Part shown: piece by piece, positions 15,998-24,212 of the stretch
How the letters are laid out: the number at the start of each line of letters is the position of its first letter
How positions within the stretch are numbered: position 1 is the stretch's first letter
Assembly: GCA_027533455.1 (NCBI GenBank)
Contig: JAPZUC010000002.1
Coordinates: forward strand, 496,001-560,000
Length of the DNA stretch: 64,000 bases
From: Porphyrobacter sp.
Lineage (GTDB): Bacteria > Pseudomonadota > Alphaproteobacteria > Sphingomonadales > Sphingomonadaceae
Direction of reading: 5' to 3'
Made by a program: the position numbers and the translations under genes
Notes under the pieces: model-generated
What the model saw: only the letters and a program-made list of their open reading frames with translations
What the model was told of the DNA's origin: nothing
Databases searched by the model: none

Positions 15998-18526
15998 ATG
16001 AACGACCCTGCCCAACCCTCTGAAGTGCCTTCCGACCAGCCATCGACCTGGGCCTATCTGCGCTACCGCGTGAACCGCGACATTGGCGGCGCGCTCGCGT
16101 GGTTCCGGGCAAACTGGCGCGAGAGCCGCCTGTTCAGGCTGGTCGCGACCGGCTTCGGCGTCTTTCTCGCGCTGTGGATCGCGGTGTTCGTGTGGCTGGC
16201 GAGCGACTTGCCCGAGGCCGAGGCGCTGCTGACCTATGAAACCCCGCTGCCCACCGTGGTGCGCGGCGTGGATGGCGAGATCGTCCATTCCTATGCGCGC
16301 GAGCGGCGGGTGCAGTTGCAATATGCGGACTTTCCCCAGAAGCTGATCGAATCCTATCTTGCCGCCGAGGACAAGACCTTCTTCAGCCACGGCGGCGTCG
16401 ACTTCCTTGGCACGGCCAACGCCGTCTTCGACTATGCCACCAAGTTCGGCTCGGGCGAGCGCGCGGTGGGCGGGTCGACCATCACCCAGCAGGTCGCCAA
16501 GAACCTGCTGCTGGGCGATGAGTATTCGGTCACCCGCAAGCTGAAGGAAATGATCCTCGCCGGCCGCATCGAGCAGGTGCTGACCAAGCAGGAAATTCTC
16601 GAGCTTTACCTCAACGAGATCCCGCTCGGCCGCCGCTCCTTCGGCGTGCAGGCCGCTTCGCGCGCCTATTTCGATAAGGACGTCGACCAGCTCCAGCTTC
16701 ACGAGATGGCCTTCCTCGCCATTCTGCCCAAAGCGCCGGAACGCTATGGCCGCAAAGGGCAGGAACAGGCCGCGCTTGAGCGGCGCAATTTCGTTCTGAA
16801 CCAGATGGAGGCGAATGGCTTCATCACCGGTTCGCAGCGCCGTGCGGCGGCTGCAATGCCGCTGGGCCTCGTCACCCAGCGCCGCGAGCGATCAGTCGAT
16901 GCGGGCTATTTCCTTGAGGAAGTGCGACGTCAGCTGATCGAACGCTTCGGCGAAAATGCCGAGGACGGAGCGAATTCGGTCTATGCGGGCGGACTGTGGG
17001 TGCGCACCTCGCTCGATCCGCAAATGCAGCTTGCCGCGCGCGATGGGCTGCGTGAAGGCCTGCTGCGCTATCACGGCGGTCGGGCATGGGCTGGGCCGAT
17101 TGCGACGCTCGACGTATCCAAGGATAACTGGGCGAGCCAGCTGCAATCCTCGCCCCTCGGGATCAGCTACAAGGACTGGCGCATCGGTGTCGTCACCGCC
17201 CGCAAGGGTCAGGCCGCGCGGATCGGTTTTGCCGATGGCAGCGAGGCACCACTTGGCGGCTTGCCCGATGCCCTCAAGGCCGGCGACGTGATCGCGGCGA
17301 GCCCCTCGGGCAATGGCTTTAATGTGCGCACCATTCCCGAAGCACAGGGCGCGCTGGTCGTAGAGCAGGCGCAGACCGGACGTTTGCTGGCAATGCAGGG
17401 CGGTTTCGACCACCGCCTGTCGGATTTCAACCGCGCGACCCAGGCGATGCGGCAACCGGGTTCGACCATCAAGCCTTTCGTCTATGCTGCAGGCCTCGAC
17501 AGCGGGATGACCCCCTCAACCCAGGTCGATAACAACCGCTTCTGCTTCTATCAAGGCGCCAATCTGGGCGAAAAGTGCATTCGCGGCACCGGAAGCGGCG
17601 GGCAGCATCCGATGCGCTATGGTCTTGAGCAGTCGCAGAACATCATGACCGTGCAGATCGGCATGACCGCGGGCATGCCCAATGTGGTGCGCGAGATCGA
17701 GAAGGTCGGGATCGGCAAGTTCCCGGCCTATCCGTCAACGGCGCTCGGGGCAGGGGAGACAACGCTGGTCAAGATGGTCGCCGCCTACAGCGCGCTGGCC
17801 AACCACGGGCGGCTCAATCCGCCCACGGTGATCGATTATGTGCAGGACCGCCGCGGCAAGGTGGTCTGGCGCGCGGACACCCGCGATTGCCGCGGCTGCA
17901 ACAGCCCCAAGTGGGATGGCAAGCCGATGCCGCGCTTCGGGGTGCGCGGCGCGCAGGCGATGGACGCGCGCACCGCCTTCCAGGTAATGCATATGCTGCG
18001 CGGCGCGGTGAGCCGCGGTACGGCAACCGTGCTGAACTCGCTGAACCTTCCGCTGTTCGGCAAGACCGGCACTACGACCGGCCCCAAGGACGTGTGGTTC
18101 ATCGGCGGCACCCAGCAGCTGATTGCCGGCGCCTATGTGGGCTTCGATCAGCCGCGCAACATGGGCGGCTATGCCTATGGCGGCACGATTTCGGCGCCGA
18201 TCATCAAAAGCCTGATCGAGAAGACCAAGGCCAAGTGGTCCGATCTGCCGCCGGTCGCGCCTGCGGGCTTGCGGATGGTGCGGATCGACCGCCGTTCGGG
18301 CAAGCGCGTGTTTGATGGCTGGCCGACCGATGATCCCAAGTCCGCGATCATCTGGGAAGCCTTCAAGCCTGACACCGAGCCAGAGCGTTACACCCGGCAG
18401 GACGCCATAGCGGCCAAGCGCAACGAGATCCTCGCGCTGATCCGCGCCGGACGCCAGAACGCGGAAAGCGCTGTGGTTGATGCACCAGCCGAGGAGACTT
18501 TGATCGATGAGGGCGGCATTGGTTGA
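15998..18526 (+). CDS. mrcA: Penicillin-binding protein 1A (class A, bifunctional)
   Basis: An 842-residue bifunctional peptidoglycan synthase. One membrane anchor (LVATGFGVFLALWIAVFVWLA shortened; about residues 48-70) is followed by a GT51 glycosyltransferase domain, with the Glu in AAEDKTFFSHGGVD, then GGSTITQQVAKNLLL. The transpeptidase domain has SxxK at S489-K492 (PGSTIKPF), SQN in EQSQNIMTV and KTGT in FGKTGTTTGPKD. The OB-like inter-domain region is typical of PBP1A. The C-terminus is short (APAEETLIDEGGIG). It acts at the inner membrane, facing the periplasm, and is probably co-transcribed with the upstream amidase. Confidence 0.93.
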   Translation: MNDPAQPSEVPSDQPSTWAYLRYRVNRDIGGALAWFRANWRESRLFRLVATGFGVFLALWIAVFVWLASDLPEAEALLTYETPLPTVVRGVDGEIVHSYARERRVQLQYADFPQKLIESYLAAEDKTFFSHGGVDFLGTANAVFDYATKFGSGERAVGGSTITQQVAKNLLLGDEYSVTRKLKEMILAGRIEQVLTKQEILELYLNEIPLGRRSFGVQAASRAYFDKDVDQLQLHEMAFLAILPKAPERYGRKGQEQAALERRNFVLNQMEANGFITGSQRRAAAAMPLGLVTQRRERSVDAGYFLEEVRRQLIERFGENAEDGANSVYAGGLWVRTSLDPQMQLAARDGLREGLLRYHGGRAWAGPIATLDVSKDNWASQLQSSPLGISYKDWRIGVVTARKGQAARIGFADGSEAPLGGLPDALKAGDVIAASPSGNGFNVRTIPEAQGALVVEQAQTGRLLAMQGGFDHRLSDFNRATQAMRQPGSTIKPFVYAAGLDSGMTPSTQVDNNRFCFYQGANLGEKCIRGTGSGGQHPMRYGLEQSQNIMTVQIGMTAGMPNVVREIEKVGIGKFPAYPSTALGAGETTLVKMVAAYSALANHGRLNPPTVIDYVQDRRGKVVWRADTRDCRGCNSPKWDGKPMPRFGVRGAQAMDARTAFQVMHMLRGAVSRGTATVLNSLNLPLFGKTGTTTGPKDVWFIGGTQQLIAGAYVGFDQPRNMGGYAYGGTISAPIIKSLIEKTKAKWSDLPPVAPAGLRMVRIDRRSGKRVFDGWPTDDPKSAIIWEAFKPDTEPERYTRQDAIAAKRNEILALIRAGRQNAESAVVDAPAEETLIDEGGIG

Positions 18527-18568
18527 TGTGCGCCGGAACCGTGGACGGGCCTCGGGGGTTGGAAGGGC

Positions 18569-19102
18569 ATGAACCGCACCCTGTTCGCTCCCTTCGCCGC
18601 GCTTGCTTCGCTCGCGCTGATCGCCACCAGTGCTTCGGCCGAACTGCCCAAGGGCGCCAAGGCACCAGGCTTCACGACCCGTGCGGCTCTCGCGGGCAAG
18701 GAGTTCGGCTTCTCGCTTAGAGCCGCGCTCGCGAAGGGGCCGGTGGTGCTCTATTTCTACCCCAAGGCCTTCACCTCGGGCTGCACACTTGAAGCAAATG
18801 CCTTTGCCGATGCCATGCCCAAGTTCAAGGCGGCGGGCGCCAGCGTGATCGGCATGTCGGCTGACGATATCGCCACGCTCAAGGATTTTAGTCGCAAGGA
18901 ATGCCGCGATGCCTTTCCTGTCGGTGTCGCATCGCCCAAAGTGATTGCCGCCTATGATGTGGCGATGGGAACCTCGGGCCTCACAACCCGCACATCCTAT
19001 GTGATCGCGCAGGACGGCAGGATCGTGGCGGTTCATTCCGATGGTGATTATCGCGGCCATGTCGACAAGACGCTGGCCGCCGTGCGCGCGCTCAAGAAGT
19101 AG
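18569..19102 (+). CDS. Secreted peroxiredoxin (AhpC/TSA, BCP-like)
   Basis: A 177-residue thioredoxin-fold peroxiredoxin. A signal peptide (ALASLALIATSASA) predicts cleavage near residue 24. The peroxidatic cysteine is C72 in FYPKAFTSGCTLEANAF. A second cysteine near residue 111 (RKECRDAF) could resolve it. It would reduce hydroperoxides in the periplasm, whereas most BCP-type enzymes are cytoplasmic. It starts 42 bases after PBP1A and is followed by a terminator hairpin, so it probably ends the amidase-PBP1A unit. Confidence 0.85.
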   Translation: MNRTLFAPFAALASLALIATSASAELPKGAKAPGFTTRAALAGKEFGFSLRAALAKGPVVLYFYPKAFTSGCTLEANAFADAMPKFKAAGASVIGMSADDIATLKDFSRKECRDAFPVGVASPKVIAAYDVAMGTSGLTTRTSYVIAQDGRIVAVHSDGDYRGHVDKTLAAVRALKK

Positions 19103-19124
19103 GCGAGGCGCGGGCGGCCTCGCC
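19102..19124 (+). terminator. Hairpin terminator after the peroxiredoxin gene
   Basis: GGCGAGGC (19102-19109) and GCCTCGCC (19117-19124) form an 8-bp stem with a 7-base loop directly after the stop, followed by GCTTTA. The T-run is short, so termination may be partial. Confidence 0.6.
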
Positions 19125-19188
19125 GCTTTACAATCGCGTCGCCCGCGCTAAGCGGTGCGGACTTTTTCGCGTGAGTGAAGGATAGACC

Positions 19189-20316
19189 ATGCGGGCCGAG
19201 GCCCAGGCTTACATCAACCGGATCGATGCGGCGCTGGCGCTGGTGCGCCTGTCGCTCGACTGGGAACGCGCCCTTCGCCGGCTCGACGAGCTGAACGCGC
19301 GCGTGCAGGACCCGAAGTTGTGGGATAACCCCAAGCAGGCCCAAGCGATCAGCCGCGAGCAGAAGACGCTCGAGACAGCGGTCAACACCGTCAACCAGAT
19401 CGCTGCCGAAATGGCCGATGCGGTCGAGTTCATCGAGATGGGCGAGGCCGAGGGCGAGGATACGATCGTCGAGGATGGCCTCGCCACGCTCGCCGCGCTC
19501 GCCGACCGCGCCGATGCCGACAAGGTGCAGGCACTGCTTTCGGGCGAGGTGGACGGTAACGACACCTATCTCGAAATCCACGCCGGCGCTGGCGGGACGG
19601 AAAGCCAAGACTGGGCCGAGATGCTGTTCCGCATGTATGGCCGCTGGGCCGAACGCCGCGGCTTCAAGGTCGAGACGGTCGAATATCAGGCGGGCGAGCA
19701 GGCCGGGATCAAGTCGGCAACGCTGCTCATCAAGGGCGACGGCGCCTATGGCTATGCCAAGACCGAAAGCGGCGTCCACCGGCTTGTCCGGATCAGCCCC
19801 TACGACAGTTCGGCGCGCCGCCACACCAGCTTCTCGAGCGTGTGGGTATTCCCGGTGATCGACGATTCTTTCGAGATCGACATCAACCCGGCCGACCTCA
19901 AGATCGACACCTACCGTGCGTCCGGTGCGGGCGGGCAGCACGTCAACACCACCGATTCCGCGGTTCGTATCACTCACCAGCCTAGCGGCATCGTGGTGGC
20001 AAGCCAGCAGGACCGCAGCCAGCACAAGAACCGCGAAATCGCGATGAACATGCTGAAGGCCCGGCTTTACGAAGCGGAGATGCGCGCCCGCGAGGAAGCC
20101 GCCAGCGCGGAACATTCGGCCAAGAGCGACATTGGCTGGGGCCACCAGATCCGGTCTTACGTCTTGCAGCCGTACCAGATGGTCAAGGACCTGCGCACCG
20201 GCGTTGTCTCGACCTCGCCTGATGCTGTTCTCGACGGTGCGATCGATCCCTTCATCTCGGCCGCGCTCGCGCAGCGCGTAACCGGTGAGAAGGTCGAGAT
20301 CGAGGACGTGGAGTAA
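19189..20316 (+). CDS. prfB: Peptide chain release factor 2
   Basis: A 375-residue class I release factor for UGA and UAA. The GGQ motif at residues 248-250 (SGAGGQHVNTTDSAVR) triggers peptide hydrolysis. The stop-codon recognition tripeptide is S203-P204-Y205 (RISPYDSSARRHTSF), the variant I expect in this class in place of SPF. The whole protein is in one frame from MRAEAQAYINRID, so the programmed +1 frameshift of E. coli prfB is absent. It lies just after the amidase-PBP1A-peroxiredoxin unit. Confidence 0.95.
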   Translation: MRAEAQAYINRIDAALALVRLSLDWERALRRLDELNARVQDPKLWDNPKQAQAISREQKTLETAVNTVNQIAAEMADAVEFIEMGEAEGEDTIVEDGLATLAALADRADADKVQALLSGEVDGNDTYLEIHAGAGGTESQDWAEMLFRMYGRWAERRGFKVETVEYQAGEQAGIKSATLLIKGDGAYGYAKTESGVHRLVRISPYDSSARRHTSFSSVWVFPVIDDSFEIDINPADLKIDTYRASGAGGQHVNTTDSAVRITHQPSGIVVASQQDRSQHKNREIAMNMLKARLYEAEMRAREEAASAEHSAKSDIGWGHQIRSYVLQPYQMVKDLRTGVVSTSPDAVLDGAIDPFISAALAQRVTGEKVEIEDVE

Positions 20317-20326
20317 GGCACGGGTG

Positions 20327-21055
20327 ATGCTGCGGCGCGCGCTCTTTCCCGGCATCGCCATGCTCGCCGCGGGGCTGCTGGCGGGTTGCGACGCGCTTAA
20401 GCCTGCCGCGACTGACCGGCCCGAGACCGCAGTCGCGTTTCCGTCTCCCGACCGCCCGGTTGCCAGCGTCGTCTCGAACCAGTTCTCCAACGAGGACGAC
20501 CGTGACGAGCGCGGCGAGGCCAAGGTGGTGATGGACCTTGCCGATCTGCGCCCGGGGATGACAGTGGCCGATATTGGCGCGGGCGAGGGCTATTACACCG
20601 TCCGCCTGGCAGAACGCGTCGGCGCTGATGGACGCGTGCTTGCGCAGGACATCAGCCGCGAGGCATTGGACCGGCTCGGCCGACGGGTAGAGCGAGAGCG
20701 GCTCGAGAACATCTCGATCAAGTTCGGGGATACTGACAATCCGCAGCTCCCGCCCGACAGCTTCGACCGCATCTTCATGGTCCACATGTACCACGAAGTG
20801 ACAGAGCCCTATGCCTTCCTGTGGAACATGTGGCCCGCGCTCAACTCTGGCGGTCAGATCGTTGTCGTGGAAAGCGACAGTCCCGTTGGTCGGCACGGGC
20901 TGCCCCATACGGTACTGTTCTGCGAGTTCGAGGCGGTCGGCTATGTGCTGGTCGAGTATATCGAGCGGCCTGACATCAAGGGCTATTTTGCCCGATTCCA
21001 ACGCGGCGCCAAACGCACCGAACCCGAGGCAATCAAGGTGTGCGAGGCTGGATGA
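20327..21055 (+). CDS. SAM-dependent methyltransferase-like lipoprotein
   Basis: A 242-residue protein that begins with a lipoprotein signal (MLRRALFPGIAMLAAGLLAG, then C21) and continues into a class I methyltransferase fold. Motif I is VADIGAGEGYYTVRL, the acid after strand 2 is in VLAQDISREAL, and FDRIFMVHMYHEV follows. Start 20327 was chosen over an in-frame upstream codon because it gives a proper signal. Either the protein is exported and no longer acts on SAM, or the N-terminus tethers it to the inner face of the membrane. The target is unknown. It starts 10 bases after prfB. Confidence 0.75.
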   Translation: MLRRALFPGIAMLAAGLLAGCDALKPAATDRPETAVAFPSPDRPVASVVSNQFSNEDDRDERGEAKVVMDLADLRPGMTVADIGAGEGYYTVRLAERVGADGRVLAQDISREALDRLGRRVERERLENISIKFGDTDNPQLPPDSFDRIFMVHMYHEVTEPYAFLWNMWPALNSGGQIVVVESDSPVGRHGLPHTVLFCEFEAVGYVLVEYIERPDIKGYFARFQRGAKRTEPEAIKVCEAG

Positions 21056-21063
21056 TCCTGCTT

Positions 21064-21083
21064 GTCTCGCGAGGTTGCGAGAC
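21064..21083 (+). terminator. Perfect 7-bp hairpin downstream of the methyltransferase
   Basis: GTCTCGC (21064-21070) and GCGAGAC (21077-21083) enclose a 6-base loop, nine bases after the stop. There is no T-run, so it may be a weak terminator or mRNA-stabilising hairpin before the next gene. Confidence 0.4.
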
Positions 21084-21154
21084 GGGGCCAGCCGCACTAT
21101 GCCAGCAATAACTAAGAAAGGCGCAGGATTGGTCCGCGCATCAGGGGATTTTCA

Positions 21155-22558
21155 TTGTTCAAGGGATTGAGCCCGATCGTTTACGGCGGGCGCGAAGTTT
21201 GGCCGCTGGTTGAAGGCGGCAAGGGTGTTTCAGCAACCAACCACGCGAGCTCGGGTGCCTGGGCAGCAGCGGGCGGGATCGGCACGGTAAGTGCGGTCAA
21301 CGCTGACAGCTATGATGCGGACGGCAACGCTGTCCCGCAAATCTATCACGGTAAGACCCGCGAAGAACGGCACCAGGAATTGATCCGTTACGCCATCGAT
21401 GGCGCGACGACGCAGGTGAAGAAGGCCTACGAGATCGCGAACGGCAAGGGCGCGATCAACATCAACGTGTTGTGGGAAATGGGCGGGGCGCAGGCCGTGC
21501 TCGAGGGCGTGCTCGAAAACACCCGCGGGATGGTGACTGGCGTCACCTGCGGTGCAGGGATGCCTTACAAGCTCGCCGAGATCGCCGCGCGCTTCAACGT
21601 GTGCTACCTCCCGATCGTCAGCTCGGGCCGCGCCTTCCGCGCGCTTTGGAAGCGTTCCTATCACAAGGTCCCCGACCTTATGGCGGCGGTGGTCTATGAA
21701 GACCCCTGGCTGGCGGGCGGCCACAATGGCCTGTCCAACGCCGAAGACCCGACCAAGCCCGAAGACCCCTATCCGCGCGTGAAGGCGCTGCGCGACGTGA
21801 TGCGCGCCGAGGGCGTGGCTGACAGCGTGCCGATCGTGATGGCGGGCGGGGTCTGGTACCTGCGCGACTGGAACGACTGGATCGACAACCCCGAGCTTGG
21901 CACCATTGCCTTCCAGTTCGGCACGCGGCCCCTTCTGACGCAGGAAAGCCCGATCCCGCAGATCTGGAAGGACATGCTGCGCACCGTCGAGCCCGGCGAT
22001 GTGCTGCTCCACAAGTTCTCGCCCACCGGCTTTTATTCGAGCGCGGTCAAGACCCCGTTCCTCTACGACCTGATGCACCGTTCGGAGCGCCAGATCCCGT
22101 TCTTCAAGCGCGGCGAGGAAGAAGGCACGCTGCAACTGGGCGATGACGGCAAGGCGCGCAGCTTCTGGGTGAAGCCGGAAGACAAGGCCCGCGCCGAAAT
22201 GTGGATGCGCGCCGGACACACTGAACCGCTCAAAACGCCCGACAACACCATCGTCTTCGTCACGCCCGAAGCGCGGGACACGATCCGCAAGGACCAGCAG
22301 GACTGTATGGGCTGCCTGTCGCATTGCGGCTTCTCGTCGTGGAAGGACCACGATGATTACACAACGGGCCGTCTCGCCGATCCGCGCAGCTTCTGCATCC
22401 AGAAGACCCTGCAGGACATTGCCCACGGCGATGATCCGGACAAGAACCTCGCCTTTGCGGGGCACGCGGCCTACAACTTCAAGACCGATCCCTTCTACTC
22501 GAACGGCTACACCCCGAGCGTGGGCGAGCTGTTCGAGCGGATTTTGACGGGGGATTGA
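21155..22558 (+). CDS. Nitronate monooxygenase-family (FMN, TIM-barrel) protein
   Basis: A 467-residue flavoenzyme of the NMO/2-nitropropane dioxygenase superfamily. The start is a TTG preceded by AGGGG. GGIGTVSAVNADSYD, VTGVTCGAGMPYKL and VVYEDPWLAGGHNG match the flavin and substrate loops. IVMAGGVWYLRD and IAFQFGTRPLLTQE match the phosphate-binding side. It is much longer than typical NMO (about 320-360). The extra C-terminal part contains a cysteine cluster, CMGCLSHC at residues 384-391, and another Cys in SFCIQKT. Nitronate oxidation is the family activity; the true substrate is uncertain. Confidence 0.78.
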   Translation: MFKGLSPIVYGGREVWPLVEGGKGVSATNHASSGAWAAAGGIGTVSAVNADSYDADGNAVPQIYHGKTREERHQELIRYAIDGATTQVKKAYEIANGKGAININVLWEMGGAQAVLEGVLENTRGMVTGVTCGAGMPYKLAEIAARFNVCYLPIVSSGRAFRALWKRSYHKVPDLMAAVVYEDPWLAGGHNGLSNAEDPTKPEDPYPRVKALRDVMRAEGVADSVPIVMAGGVWYLRDWNDWIDNPELGTIAFQFGTRPLLTQESPIPQIWKDMLRTVEPGDVLLHKFSPTGFYSSAVKTPFLYDLMHRSERQIPFFKRGEEEGTLQLGDDGKARSFWVKPEDKARAEMWMRAGHTEPLKTPDNTIVFVTPEARDTIRKDQQDCMGCLSHCGFSSWKDHDDYTTGRLADPRSFCIQKTLQDIAHGDDPDKNLAFAGHAAYNFKTDPFYSNGYTPSVGELFERILTGD

Positions 22559-22582
22559 TCTGACGCGTTGCGTGTGCGGCGA

Positions 22583-23596
22583 TCAGCCGCGCACCAGCGC
22601 GGTCAGCACCTGGTCGGGCGGGCGGTGGCCGTCGGCCCACATGCGGATATTGGCGATCACCTTGTGGCCCGAATCCTCGCGGCCCTCGGCCGTCGCGCTG
22701 CCGATGTGGGGAAGCGTCATAACGTTGGGGTGCGCGATCAGGCGCGGGTCGACGTGCGGCTCGTCAGGATAGACGTCCAGCCCTGCGCCCGCGAGGTGCC
22801 CCGATTCGAGCGCCGCGATCAGCGCTTCCTGATCGATCAGCTCGCCCCGCGCGGTGTTCACGATGCTGCTCCCCGGCTTCATCAGCGCGATCCGCCGCGC
22901 ATCGACCATGTGACGGGTCTCTTCGGTCAGCGGACAATGCAGCGTGAGGATGTCGGCCTCGGCCATCAGCGTATCGATATCGCCCACGTATCGCGCGCCC
23001 AGCATCCGTTCCAATGCTTCGGGCAGAGGCTTGCGGTTATAATAGGCGATCTCCAGTCCGAAGGCGCGGGCGCGGTGGGCGACGGCCTGACCGATGCGGC
23101 CCATGCCGACGATCCCGAGCACCTTGCCCGCAAGCTTGCGACCCAGCAGCCCAGAGGGCGCCCAGCCGGTCCATTCCCCGCGGCGCACCAATGCAGTGCC
23201 TTCGCGGATCCGGCGCGGCACACCGATGATTCCGGCCATCGTCAGGTCGGCGGTATCGTCGGTAAAGACGCCCGGCGTGTTGGTGACGATGATCTTAAGG
23301 GCAGCGGCGGCGGCAAGGTCGATATGCTCGGTGCCTGCGCCGAAGCTGGCGATCAGGCCGAGGCGGTCTCCCGCTCCGGCGATCAGATCGGCGTCTATCC
23401 GGTCGGTCACGGTCGGCACCAGCACGTCGCAATCCTGCATGGCGGCGGCCAGCTGGTCGCGGGTGAACGGCACGTCCGACTCGTTCAGCACCACGTCGAA
23501 CAGTTCGCGCATCCTCGCCTCGACCGCAGGCATGAGGTGGCGGGTGACGATGACGCGCGCTGGTGCGGCGAGCGGGCGAGGGGGGCGCTGGGTCAT
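22583..23596 (-). CDS. D-2-hydroxyacid dehydrogenase (glyoxylate/hydroxypyruvate reductase-like)
   Basis: A 337-residue NAD(P)-dependent D-isomer-specific dehydrogenase. The dinucleotide-binding loop is VLGIVGMGRIGQAVA near residues 162-176. Catalytic Arg lies in VNTARGELID, Glu in DVYPDEPHVD and His in LPHIGSATAEGR. It probably interconverts a 2-keto acid and a D-2-hydroxy acid; GyaR/GhrB-type hydroxypyruvate or glyoxylate reduction is the best guess. It is convergent with the NMO-like gene and divergent from the SH3 protein. Confidence 0.87.
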   Translation of the reverse strand: MTQRPPRPLAAPARVIVTRHLMPAVEARMRELFDVVLNESDVPFTRDQLAAAMQDCDVLVPTVTDRIDADLIAGAGDRLGLIASFGAGTEHIDLAAAAALKIIVTNTPGVFTDDTADLTMAGIIGVPRRIREGTALVRRGEWTGWAPSGLLGRKLAGKVLGIVGMGRIGQAVAHRARAFGLEIAYYNRKPLPEALERMLGARYVGDIDTLMAEADILTLHCPLTEETRHMVDARRIALMKPGSSIVNTARGELIDQEALIAALESGHLAGAGLDVYPDEPHVDPRLIAHPNVMTLPHIGSATAEGREDSGHKVIANIRMWADGHRPPDQVLTALVRG

Positions 23597-23692
23597 GGGT
23601 TGTGGGCTAAAGCCTCATGGGCTTTGCGGTCAAGGCAAGGATGTGAACGCACGGGTTGAATCCGCAGGCGTGAAGCGGCTATCGCGTCAGGG

Positions 23693-24190
23693 ATGAAGGG
23701 TTTCCGTTTCCTGATCGCTTTCGGCTTCGCGCTGGCGTTAGCTGCCGCTGCCGCGGTGTCTCCGCTGCGTGCGCAGGACCGCGCGCTGCCTTACTGGGCC
23801 GCGCTGCGGTACGAAAAGGTCAATATGCGCGTGGGACCGAGCGCTGAATATCCGGTCACCTGGGTGTACCAGCGGCAGGGGATGCCGGTAAAGGTGGTGC
23901 GCATCCGCGAAGGCTGGCGTCTGGTCGAGGACCACGAGGGCACCCAAGGCTGGATTTCCGCAAGCCAGCTCGATCTTGCGCGTGCGGGTCTGGTGATCGG
24001 CAGCGGCCTTGCCGACGTGCGCGCGGGGCCTAGTGATGCCGCCGCAATCAGTTGGCGCGCCCAGCCGGGCGTTGTCGCGAAGATCAAGCCCTGCCGCGAG
24101 GGCTGGTGCGAGGTCGACATCGCGGGCCGCAAGGGCTGGATGAGCGCCGCGCGGCTATGGGGATCGGAAAGCCTGCCAGGCGACGAATAA
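23693..24190 (+). CDS. Exported SH3-domain protein
   Basis: A 165-residue protein with a signal peptide (MKGFRFLIAFGFALALAAAA, cleavage probably near LRAQD). Two bacterial SH3 repeats follow: one around VNMRVGPSAEYPVTWVYQ and one around LADVRAGPSDAAAISW, each ending in a Gly-Trp turn (GWISAS, KGWMSA). Such domains bind peptidoglycan or protein ligands in the periplasm. There is no catalytic domain. It is transcribed alone from the region divergent to the dehydrogenase. Confidence 0.82.
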   Translation: MKGFRFLIAFGFALALAAAAAVSPLRAQDRALPYWAALRYEKVNMRVGPSAEYPVTWVYQRQGMPVKVVRIREGWRLVEDHEGTQGWISASQLDLARAGLVIGSGLADVRAGPSDAAAISWRAQPGVVAKIKPCREGWCEVDIAGRKGWMSAARLWGSESLPGDE

Positions 24191-24212
24191 CGCCGCCTGG
24201 TCAGGCCTCCAC

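Noticed and set aside
19189..19300. Programmed +1 frameshift site in prfB
   Set aside because: No early in-frame UGA or CUUUGA slippery site is present; the gene is one continuous frame.
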